Of a stretch of DNA of 21,429 bases, positions 1 to 6,992 are shown one piece after another. The notes beneath the pieces are model-generated. The model was not told where the DNA came from, did no database searches, and was given only the letters and a program-made list of their open reading frames with translations. This DNA comes from GWA1-39-11 sp964640435 (GTDB lineage Bacteria > Patescibacteriota > Microgenomatia > Levybacterales > GWA1-39-11). The stretch lies in NCBI GenBank assembly GCA_964640435.1, contig CAZXFJ010000016.1, positions 1-21,429 of the forward strand. Direction: 5' to 3'. Every line of letters begins with the position of its first letter. The first letter of the stretch is position 1. Position numbers and translations under genes: made by a program.

Positions 1-1824
1 ACCAAGATTTGTGAAGAAGAGAATGTAGTCATGAGTTTCAGCATAAAGAATCTTATCGATTGCATCTTCATCTTTTGTTTTCATTCCAATGACGCCTTTT
101 CCGCCACGAGCTTGAGTTTTGAATGATGCCATGCTTTGGCGTTTTACGTAACCTGTTTGAGTAAGTGTAATAACAGTTGGTTCGTTTGAAATTAAGTCTT
201 CTTCTGAGAACTCATCTACCTTTGATTTATATACTTTAGTTCTTCGTGAGTCTTCATATTTTTCTTTAATCTTCGCAAGTTCTTCTGTTACAACAGAAAG
301 CATTTTCTTTGGATCTGCAAGAAGTCCTACAAGATAGTCAATTGTTTCTTTAACCATATTCCACTCGTCCTGAATTTTTTCACGCTCAAGTGCTGCTAGA
401 CGACGAAGTTGAAGATCAAGGATCGCAAGTGACTGAATTTCTGAAAGTTCAAACTTTGTCATAAGGTTTGTTTTTGCAGCTTCAGCACTTTCTGACTTTT
501 TAATTGTTTCTATAACAGCATCGATGTTGTTAACGGCAATGAGCAACCCGTCCAGTATGTGAAGACGTGCTCTTGCTTGGCGAAGTTCAAATTCGCTTCG
601 TCTTGTTACAACTGTAAATCTGTGAGTAATGTATTCTTCAAGAATTGTTTTAAGGTTTAATGTTCTAGGTACACCGTCAACAAGCGCAACGATATTTGCA
701 GGGAAGGATGTTTGAAGTGAAGTTAATTTAAACAAATTATTCAAAACTTTTTTAGGAGTTGCATCGCGCTTTAACTCAACAACAACTCGGATTCCGTGGC
801 GATCTGATTCATCACGAAGATCAGAAATACCTTCCAGTTTCTTATCTTTTGCAAGCTCAGCAATTCTGGCAACCATTGCAGCTTTGTTTACCTGATATGG
901 AATTTCACGAATGATAATTGCTGATTTTCCCTGTCCAATATCTTCTATTTCAGCAATTCCGCGAAGAATAACTTTTCCGCGTCCCGTACGGTATACATTT
1001 TTAATTTCTTCAATATCATAGATTGCTCCTCCTGTTGGGAAATCGGGTCCTTTAATATATTCAAGAAGTTCATCAACTGTTACATCACTTGATAATTCAA
1101 ATGCTGGTTTTAATGAATGAATTTGCTCATCAGTGAGTTCTCCTTCTGGGCGAACATAGTCAGTTCTTGGAGTGTATTTAATCTTATCTATTGTGTATGT
1201 GACAGCATTAATAACTTCACCAAGGTTGTGTGGTGGAATTTTAGTTGCCATACCAACAGCAATACCCTCTGCTCCCATAAGAAGAAGGTTTGGAAGCTTT
1301 GCTGGTAGATACATTGGCTCAAGATGTGTTCCATCAAAGTTAGGCATAAGCTCAACTGTTCCTTTATCAATATCAAAGAGCATTTCCATTGCAATTGATG
1401 CAAGTTTTGCTTCGGTATAACGCATAGCAGCTGCTGAATCTCCATCCATTGATCCAAAGTTTCCTTGACCATCAACTAGTGGATAACGCATTGCAAAATC
1501 TTGAGCAAGACGAACAAGTGTGTCGTAGATAGACATGTCTCCATGTGGGTGGTATTTACCCATGGTTTCTCCAACAATGGTTGCAGATTTTGCGTACTTT
1601 GAAGTTGGGTAAAGGTTTAGTTCATACATGGCAAAAAGCACGCGTCTGTGAACTGGTTTTAGTCCATCTCGGACATCAGGAAGTGCACGTTGAACGATAA
1701 CACTCATTGCGTAGTCTAGATACGCTTTTTTTGCCTCAGCAGAGATATCGATATTTTTTAATCTACCGATACCATTTACTTCTTCAATAACTTCTGGTTG
1801 TTCTTCTATCTTATCTTCGTCCAT
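1..1824 (-). CDS. gyrA: DNA gyrase subunit A (N-terminal 608 residues; C-terminus beyond the window)
   Basis: Breakage-reunion subunit of gyrase, which with GyrB introduces negative supercoils into DNA. Translation from the ATG at 1824 begins MDEDKIEEQPEVIEE and stays open to the left edge. The winged-helix region carries HPHGDMSIYD (residues 92-101), and the catalytic tyrosine is Y136 in AAMRYTE. A GyrA-box, QARGGKG, lies at residues 571-577 (94-114), the wrapping-domain signature that separates GyrA from ParC. Odd feature: the position matching E. coli Ser83 is methionine (M97, codon 1534-1536), while the Asp87 equivalent D101 is kept. The gene is the last of the gyrB-unknown-ppa-gyrA run on this strand, 55 bases after ppa. 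Identification is secure; only the missing C-terminal blades cannot be judged. Confidence 0.97.
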   Translation of the reverse strand, partial: MDEDKIEEQPEVIEEVNGIGRLKNIDISAEAKKAYLDYAMSVIVQRALPDVRDGLKPVHRRVLFAMYELNLYPTSKYAKSATIVGETMGKYHPHGDMSIYDTLVRLAQDFAMRYPLVDGQGNFGSMDGDSAAAMRYTEAKLASIAMEMLFDIDKGTVELMPNFDGTHLEPMYLPAKLPNLLLMGAEGIAVGMATKIPPHNLGEVINAVTYTIDKIKYTPRTDYVRPEGELTDEQIHSLKPAFELSSDVTVDELLEYIKGPDFPTGGAIYDIEEIKNVYRTGRGKVILRGIAEIEDIGQGKSAIIIREIPYQVNKAAMVARIAELAKDKKLEGISDLRDESDRHGIRVVVELKRDATPKKVLNNLFKLTSLQTSFPANIVALVDGVPRTLNLKTILEEYITHRFTVVTRRSEFELRQARARLHILDGLLIAVNNIDAVIETIKKSESAEAAKTNLMTKFELSEIQSLAILDLQLRRLAALEREKIQDEWNMVKETIDYLVGLLADPKKMLSVVTEELAKIKEKYEDSRRTKVYKSKVDEFSEEDLISNEPTVITLTQTGYVKRQSMASFKTQARGGKGVIGMKTKDEDAIDKILYAETHDYILFFTNLG

Positions 1825-1838
1825 AATTAATAACTAAT

Positions 1839-1867
1839 AGTTTATGGCTTTAATAAACCATAAACAA
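1839..1867 (-). promoter_or_regulatory. Possible internal promoter for gyrA
   Basis: On the minus strand TTGTTT (1862-1867) and TAAACT (1839-1844) are separated by 17 bases, with 14 bases between the -10 and the gyrA ATG. The hexamers match the consensus only partly and overlap an inverted repeat, so this is a weak call. If real, it would let gyrA be transcribed separately from gyrB and ppa. Confidence 0.3.
1840..1865. repeat. Inverted repeat in the ppa-gyrA spacer
   Basis: GTTTATGG (1840-1847) and CCATAAAC (1858-1865) are perfect 8-base arms around a 10-base AT-rich loop. There is no T-run after it in the direction of transcription, so it is not a classical terminator. It could be an RNA processing or stability hairpin between ppa and gyrA, or an operator overlapping the weak promoter there. 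Confidence 0.45.
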
Positions 1868-1879
1868 CTAATCATCAAC

Positions 1880-2395
1880 TTATTTATAAGCTGCGATTCC
1901 TTTTTTGACTTGTTCCATTGCTTCTTCTCTTCCCTTAAAGTCTTTTGTTTTAACCCATTTTCCTGGTTCAAGTTCTTTCATGTGATCAAAGAAATGCTTA
2001 ATCTTATTTTTTGTTGCATCAGAAACATCAGTAATATCTTTATATACACCAAATTCTGGATCAATTTTCTCTGGAGCAACAGCTATAAGTTTTGTGTCAA
2101 TTCCACTCTCGTCTTCCATTTCAAGATAACCGATTACTCTTGCTGGTACAACTGCACCATTAATAATTGGTTGACTTGAGATAACTAAGATATCTAGTGG
2201 ATCACCATCTTCACCTAAAGTTCCCGGAATGAAACCGTAGTTTGTTGGATAGTACATTGCTGTAAACATAAATCTATCAACAAAAAGTATGCCACTTTCT
2301 TTATCAAGCTCGTACTTAACGGTTCCACCCTGTGGAATTTCAATATATGCATTTACTATTTCAGGAGCTTTTTCTCCTGGTCCTAAGTTTTTCAT
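1880..2395 (-). CDS. ppa: Inorganic pyrophosphatase, family I
   Basis: Soluble cytoplasmic enzyme that hydrolyses pyrophosphate to phosphate, pulling nucleotide and amino-acid polymerisation forward. At 171 residues it is the usual bacterial length. Visible family residues are IEIPQGG (18-24), K27 and E29, R41, Y53, the metal-binding signature DGDPLD (63-68), and the second acidic cluster with D95, D100 and K102. The E. coli Tyr141 position in the HYK motif is methionine here (HMK, residues 138-140), which is unusual. The start is supported by a clear GGAGGTG 10 bases upstream (about 2406-2412). The ATG overlaps the stop of the preceding gene as TAATG, so translation is probably coupled. Co-operonic with gyrB and gyrA. 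Confidence 0.96.
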   Translation of the reverse strand: MKNLGPGEKAPEIVNAYIEIPQGGTVKYELDKESGILFVDRFMFTAMYYPTNYGFIPGTLGEDGDPLDILVISSQPIINGAVVPARVIGYLEMEDESGIDTKLIAVAPEKIDPEFGVYKDITDVSDATKNKIKHFFDHMKELEPGKWVKTKDFKGREEAMEQVKKGIAAYK

Positions 2396-3030
2396 TAATT
2401 TAATTCACCTCCTGGGTTTTGACTTAACTGAAATCTAAATTTTAAGTTGGCTAAGAAGTCTTTATTTTCTGAACCGTTAGGATCATAAGAAATATATAAT
2501 TCTCCACTTGGATTTTGTATATCTTTATCGTAGCCCCAAGATGGATGTGTTAGGTGTGTTTCTTCTACAACTTGATCTAAGCCATCTTTAGGTTGTTCTT
2601 TTCTGAGTAGCTCTACATCTTCGCTTTCATTATATAGTTCTGCAGATATTAAATCAGCGCTTCCATTTAATGAGAGATGTACGAATGCAGATGTATCGCG
2701 AAATCTCGCTAACTTGTTTGTTATATCTATACCTAATCTATAAAGACCACGATTTTTAGCATCAAGAACTTTAATCGTTTCTAAACCCATTGGATATAAT
2801 ACAAATGCTGTTAGATCTGCGGTCCTACCTAAGTCATAGCTTTCAGCGTGTTTAAGTAGACTTAAGGTTGCAGTACCTATTTGGCCTATTTCTTTCTCAG
2901 GAAACTCAATATAATCAAAATCTTCGTTGCGTTCAACACGAGGATCAATGTTTTTTTCCACTAAACTTATATAGTCTTTATTTTCAGCCTCATAATTTGT
3001 ATGTTGTTCTTGTCCAAAATCGTTTGCCAT
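2395..3030 (-). CDS. Uncharacterised 211-residue protein in the gyrase operon
   Basis: I do not recognise a family. The protein is acidic and hydrophilic, with no signal peptide or membrane segment and no cysteine. The N-terminal 40 residues look disordered and charged. The middle (about 47-130) has alternating hydrophobic stretches, such as TADLTAFVLYPMGLETIKVL and FVHLSLNGSADLISAELYN, that suggest a small folded alpha/beta or beta domain. The C-terminus is rich in N, G and P. The ATG begins one base after the gyrB stop and the stop overlaps the ppa start, so it is firmly within the gyrB-ppa operon and surely expressed. Its last codons contain the ppa ribosome binding site. Function unknown; the position alone does not prove a role in supercoiling. 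Confidence 0.85.
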   Translation of the reverse strand: MANDFGQEQHTNYEAENKDYISLVEKNIDPRVERNEDFDYIEFPEKEIGQIGTATLSLLKHAESYDLGRTADLTAFVLYPMGLETIKVLDAKNRGLYRLGIDITNKLARFRDTSAFVHLSLNGSADLISAELYNESEDVELLRKEQPKDGLDQVVEETHLTHPSWGYDKDIQNPSGELYISYDPNGSENKDFLANLKFRFQLSQNPGGELN

Positions 3031-3031
3031 A

Positions 3032-4987
3032 TTATAAATCTAAGTTTGCAAGTTTTGCATTCTCTTGTATAAAGTGTTTTCTTGGTGGTACTTCCTCACC
3101 CATAAGCATGGTAAATACAGAATCTGCTTCTTCTCCATCATTTGCGGTAACTTTCTTAAGAACTCTGTTTTTTGGATCCATGGTTGTTTCCCAAAGTTGT
3201 TCAGGGTTCATTTCCCCCAAACCCTTATATCGCTGAATTGATGGAGTTTTTCCATTTCCTTTTTCTTTTAAAACTTGATCACGTTCTTCATCAGAATATG
3301 CATAATGTGATTCTTTTCCGAGCTGAATCTTATACAATGGGGGTTGAGCAACATATAAGTATCCCCCATCAATAATAAATCTTAAGTGTCTAAAGAAGAA
3401 TGTTAAAAGAAGTGTTTCAATGTGCTCTCCATCAACGTCAGCATCTGTCATGATGATAATTCTGTGATATCGAAGTTTATCAACGTTTGTGGTTTCTCCA
3501 ATTCCCGCACCGAGAGCAATAATCATGTCTTTTAATGATTCAAATTCTACGATCTTATCAAGTCGAGCACGCTCTGTATTAAGAATTTTTCCTCCAAGTG
3601 GTAGAATCGCTTGGAATTTTCTATCACGACCTTGTTTTGCTGATCCTCCTGCTGAGTCTCCCTCTACTATATATAGTTCAGATACTGATGGATCTTTTTC
3701 CTGACAATCTGCTAGTTTTCCTGGAAGAGATGATCCTTCAAATGCACCTTTTCTCAAAATTGCATCTTTTGCTGCACGAGCAGCAAGTCTTGCTTTTGCA
3801 GCAAGGTATGCCTTATTCAATATTGCACGTGCATCAGATGGGTTTTCTTCAAAGTACATTGAGAGACCCTCTTTTGTAACTGCTTGAACAAGTGGTTGAA
3901 TTTCGGAGTTTCCAAGTTTTCCTTTTGTTTGACCTTCAAATTGAATTCTGTTTTGTTCCATGCGGATAGCAACAACAGCGGTTAATCCTTCAAGAGTATC
4001 TTCTCCTGTTATTGAGTCCCCCTCAGATTTAAATGCTCCGATTTTTTTACCGTAGTCATTGATTACACGAGTTAAGGCCATCTTAAATCCTGTTACATGG
4101 CTTCCTCCGTTTACTGTGTTAATAACGTTTACAAAGCTTTCTGTGTTATCTGTTATTCCATCATTGTATTGAAGTGCAACCTCAACAAACACATCATCAA
4201 CTTCTTTTTGCATGTAAATTGCTGGATGAACATTTCCTTTTCCTTCGTTAAGCTTTTTAACAAGTGAGACAATTCCTCCTTCAAAGTACATATGTACTTC
4301 TTTTTGTTTTCCTTCACGAAGATCGTAGAAGTGGAAATATAGTTTTGAAACAATGTACGCACGTTCCCGGATAAGCTTTAGTACTGCATGATTATCAAAT
4401 TCAGTTGTAGTAAATATTGATCCGTCTGGATAAAAAGTTGAAGCAGTTCCAGTTTTTAAATCTTTTACACGTGCGTCAGGAATAATGCTACTTAAATATG
4501 ACTGCGCAACTTTCATTTCGGTAACTTCAGTCTTTGGAATTCCTCGCTCATATTCTTGTCTGTATAGTTTTCCGTTACGTCTAACTTCAACCCACATTTT
4601 GTCGGATAGTGCGTTAACAACTGAAGATCCTACTCCATGAAGACCTCCTGAGACTTTATATGCTCCACCACCAAATTTTCCTCCGGCGTGAAGTTTTGTC
4701 ATAACCATCTCAAGAGCGCTTTTTCCGTATCCCTGTACTTCATCAACTGGAATTCCACGTCCATCATCTGCAACAGTTGCTGACCCATCATTATTAAGAA
4801 CAACCCAAACATTTCTTGCTTCACCTGCAAGTGACTCATCAACAGAGTTATCAATAATTTCGCGGAGAGATTCATGAAGACCAACTGTATCGATTGATCC
4901 AATGTACATAGCGGGTCTTTTTCTTACTGGTTCAAGTCCTTCGAGTACCTGGATATTTTTAGCTGTATATTCGTTATTTGAGGCCAT
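3032..4987 (-). CDS. gyrB: DNA gyrase subunit B
   Basis: ATPase subunit of gyrase. At 651 residues it is the short form without the large insertion of proteobacterial GyrB. The GHKL ATPase domain shows E43/N47 in REIIDNSVDE, DDGRGIP (74-80) and GGLHGVGSS (114-122). The TOPRIM domain has E442 in VEGDSAGGSA and the metal-binding TDADVDG (514-520). The C-terminal region carries QRYKGLGEMNPEQLWETT, typical of GyrB. In the PLxGKILN motif the residue matching E. coli Lys447 is glycine (G465, codon 3593-3595), whereas Lys or Arg is normal. First gene of the gyrB-unknown-ppa-gyrA run, with its own promoter 17 bases upstream and only a very short predicted leader. Confidence 0.98.
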   Translation of the reverse strand: MASNNEYTAKNIQVLEGLEPVRKRPAMYIGSIDTVGLHESLREIIDNSVDESLAGEARNVWVVLNNDGSATVADDGRGIPVDEVQGYGKSALEMVMTKLHAGGKFGGGAYKVSGGLHGVGSSVVNALSDKMWVEVRRNGKLYRQEYERGIPKTEVTEMKVAQSYLSSIIPDARVKDLKTGTASTFYPDGSIFTTTEFDNHAVLKLIRERAYIVSKLYFHFYDLREGKQKEVHMYFEGGIVSLVKKLNEGKGNVHPAIYMQKEVDDVFVEVALQYNDGITDNTESFVNVINTVNGGSHVTGFKMALTRVINDYGKKIGAFKSEGDSITGEDTLEGLTAVVAIRMEQNRIQFEGQTKGKLGNSEIQPLVQAVTKEGLSMYFEENPSDARAILNKAYLAAKARLAARAAKDAILRKGAFEGSSLPGKLADCQEKDPSVSELYIVEGDSAGGSAKQGRDRKFQAILPLGGKILNTERARLDKIVEFESLKDMIIALGAGIGETTNVDKLRYHRIIIMTDADVDGEHIETLLLTFFFRHLRFIIDGGYLYVAQPPLYKIQLGKESHYAYSDEERDQVLKEKGNGKTPSIQRYKGLGEMNPEQLWETTMDPKNRVLKKVTANDGEEADSVFTMLMGEEVPPRKHFIQENAKLANLDL

Positions 4988-5130
4988 TTTTGATTCGATT
5001 ACCTATTGTAGCAGAACGTGTGTGCTGAATTCAACCCATGAATAAAACCTAATATGGGGGGCGTTATTTGAAGCTGATTTCGCTATATTTAATCTGGACT
5101 TCTTTAATCTTAAATCTAGTCAAATTAATA
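4988..5130. other. Intergenic spacer between the 205-residue gene and gyrB
   Basis: The longest gene-free stretch of the window, 143 bases. Apart from the gyrB promoter at 5005-5034, I see only AT-rich sequence with a short near-palindrome (TTTAA GA TTAAA on the minus strand) and a run of six Gs near 5056-5061. There is no GC hairpin followed by a T-run, so the upstream gene has no visible intrinsic terminator and may read through into gyrB. Confidence 0.6.
5005..5034 (-). promoter_or_regulatory. gyrB operon promoter
   Basis: On the minus strand TTGAAT (5029-5034), an 18-base spacer and TACAAT (5005-5010), the latter preceded by TGC so that it is an extended -10. The -10 ends 17 bases before the gyrB ATG, predicting a leader of roughly 11 bases with no room for a well-placed Shine-Dalgarno. 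Confidence 0.65.
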
Positions 5131-5748
5131 TTACTTAAAAGTAAATGAATCAAAAATTGCTTGGTAGTCAAATCTATCTGGATATCTTGCAATTATAAAA
5201 AGCTTACCTCCGCTTACATTAATATAATAAGTGTTGCCACTTTTAAGAGCAGGTTTCCCGCCAATATTTAAATAGCTAACATTTTCTGATCCAATTTTTT
5301 TCTTAATATCTTGGAGGGATGTATTGTCGTTTTTAGATATGGAAATATAAAAAGAATCGTTACCTATTCCATCTGCGTCTCTTAAAACGGGCGATAGATC
5401 ATCTTCGAAAAATTCTTCAACTCTTAGACTTTGTAAATCTTCAGTTATTATTCTCGCCCAGCTAGCGGGATATTTAAATTGAAATAAATTATCCTTGTCT
5501 TTATACGTTTTGAGATTATTCTCCTGTGGATCATTTATTTTTTCATAAGTTAATTTAACAGTTCTTATTTCTGGCTTAAAAGTCGTAGGAGAAGGAGTAA
5601 TTTTATAATTTTCTTTATATACAAAATTATCTTGCTTATTCACGTTTGAATATATAGCTTTCCCCAATCCAATAGCTAGAATTGCAATTAATGCGATTAA
5701 TACCCAATAAGATGATTTTTGTTTACCCTTTTTTTGGTTCTTACCCAT
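5131..5748 (-). CDS. Membrane-anchored extracellular protein of unknown function
   Basis: 205 residues. A lysine-rich start (MGKNQKKGKQK) is followed by one hydrophobic helix at about residues 14-31, then a proline/threonine-rich spacer (about 50-60) and a C-terminal soluble domain of about 120 residues. The topology implies an N-in, C-out anchored protein. The domain contains FQFKYPASWAR (about 89-99) and ends in FDYQAIFDSFTFK. This layout resembles the PsbP-like or short extracellular domains common in Gram-positive and CPR genomes (F-x-Y-P-x-x-W near the start, I/L-F-x-S-F-x-F at the end). That likeness is by pattern only, and the biochemical role is unknown. It has its own extended -10 promoter six bases before the ATG and lies between the pilBTC and gyrB units. 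Confidence 0.85.
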   Translation of the reverse strand: MGKNQKKGKQKSSYWVLIALIAILAIGLGKAIYSNVNKQDNFVYKENYKITPSPTTFKPEIRTVKLTYEKINDPQENNLKTYKDKDNLFQFKYPASWARIITEDLQSLRVEEFFEDDLSPVLRDADGIGNDSFYISISKNDNTSLQDIKKKIGSENVSYLNIGGKPALKSGNTYYINVSGGKLFIIARYPDRFDYQAIFDSFTFK

Positions 5749-5754
5749 TCGCTA

Positions 5755-5763
5755 ATTATATCA
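5755..5763 (-). promoter_or_regulatory. Extended -10 promoter giving a predicted leaderless mRNA
   Basis: TGATATAAT on the minus strand (TGn at 5761-5763, TATAAT at 5755-5760). The hexamer ends exactly 6 bases before the ATG at 5748, so the usual start point is the A of the ATG. No good -35 is seen at 16-18 bases, which fits an extended -10. Confidence 0.6.
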
Positions 5764-5794
5764 GTTCCAACTCATAAGATGGATTGAGTAATTA

Positions 5795-6991
5795 TTATTG
5801 GATTTGGGAGATAAGACCGTAGATTGGGGTAATAACAGATAATATAAGGAATGCAACAGAGATTCCAAGCACTATAATAAGGATAGGTTCGATTGCTGTT
5901 GTTAATGTTTTAACCCGAATATCCAAATCTCGCTCGAAATACTCTGAAATTTTTGCCAGTGACTGATCCATCGCTCCCGTTGATTCACCTACCTTTGTCA
6001 TTTGGACAACCATTGGAGGAAAAATCTTCTGATTTGCAAGCGCATCAGAAAGAGATAATCCTTTTTCAACAAGATTTGTTGCTGCAAGAATTGACGATTT
6101 ATACCAATAGTTATTTGCAACGTTTGCTGTTATTTGGAGACTTTCAATAATAGATGCACCTGAGGAGATCATAAGAGACAAAGTTCTTGTTGTTTCATCA
6201 AGCGTTGAAAGAACAATAATTGGTCCAACAACAGGAAGTTTTATTTTTATCTTGTCCATTACTTTTATTCCTTGCTGAGTTTTAATAAATCTTTTGTATC
6301 CTAAAAATCCTCCAATTGCAGCAATAACAAGGATCGGCCAGAATGTTGTGAAGAATTTTGATATTCCTAAAACAATGCGAGTTGATAACGGAAGCTGAAG
6401 ATTTAAGTTTTCATATAAGTTTCCAAGTTGTGGAATAACGAAAACGTTCATAACAACAACAACGACTATCATTCCCGCAATAACGATTCCTGGATAAATA
6501 AGTGCACCTTTAACTCTTCTCTGAATTTCATCAGATTTTTCCATGTTGTCAGCGAGCCTGACTAAAACCTTATCAAGTACTCCACTCTTTTCTGCAGCAC
6601 GAATGAGCGCAATATAAATATCTGAAAAAGATTCCTTGTGGGACTCAAGCGCTTCTGAAAAAGGAGTTCCTTCGGAGATTTGTGAGATAAGGTCAATAAT
6701 GATTGCATGCATTGATGGACTGGTTGTTTGCTTCTCAAGAATTTTAAGTGACTCAATAAGAGTAAGACCCGTTAGAATCATTGAGGAAAGTTGACGAGTA
6801 AAAAGAATTACATCAGCAGTTTTTGCCTTTTTACCAGTAATAAAACTTACTGATTTTGTTTCTTTGCGAATAGTTAGAGGTGTTATGCTATTTGACCTTA
6901 GGTAATCAATAACTTCTTTTTCTGAATTTGCTTCAAGTTTACCTTTTTGTTTTACTCCCGTTTTATCAATACCCGAATAAATAAATTGCAT
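5795..6991 (-). CDS. pilC: Type IV pilus inner-membrane platform protein PilC (GspF family)
   Basis: Polytopic platform protein that couples the PilB and PilT motors to the growing pilus. At 398 residues it is full length. The N-terminal FIYSGIDKTGVKQKGKLEA is the usual GspF/PilC opening. Two homologous T2SSF domains follow, at about 68-190 and 270-390, the first with FTRQLSSMILTGLTLIESL and the second with LSLMISSGASIIESL. Hydrophobic helices lie at about 165-187, 208-228 and 368-390. The C-terminus PILIIVLGISVAFLILSVITPIY is highly characteristic. Last gene of the pilB-pilT-pilC run, its ATG one base after the pilT stop. Translation appears coupled, since no Shine-Dalgarno is evident. No terminator is visible after it. 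Confidence 0.95.
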   Translation of the reverse strand: MQFIYSGIDKTGVKQKGKLEANSEKEVIDYLRSNSITPLTIRKETKSVSFITGKKAKTADVILFTRQLSSMILTGLTLIESLKILEKQTTSPSMHAIIIDLISQISEGTPFSEALESHKESFSDIYIALIRAAEKSGVLDKVLVRLADNMEKSDEIQRRVKGALIYPGIVIAGMIVVVVVMNVFVIPQLGNLYENLNLQLPLSTRIVLGISKFFTTFWPILVIAAIGGFLGYKRFIKTQQGIKVMDKIKIKLPVVGPIIVLSTLDETTRTLSLMISSGASIIESLQITANVANNYWYKSSILAATNLVEKGLSLSDALANQKIFPPMVVQMTKVGESTGAMDQSLAKISEYFERDLDIRVKTLTTAIEPILIIVLGISVAFLILSVITPIYGLISQIQ

Positions 6992-6992
6992 A

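Noticed and set aside
1188..1475. Reading frames of 60-120 residues inside gyrA, gyrB, pilC, pilT, pilB, rnc and the pilin genes
   Set aside because: They lie on top of well-conserved genes in other frames, lack family motifs and have no promoter or ribosome site of their own; they are frame shadows.
1..4987. The two topoisomerase genes being topoisomerase IV (parC/parE)
   Set aside because: The A subunit carries a GyrA-box (QARGGKG) and the B subunit aligns with GyrB in its TOPRIM and C-terminal motifs.
5041..5130. Terminator for the 205-residue gene
   Set aside because: Only a weak AT palindrome and a G-run are present; no stable stem followed by Ts.
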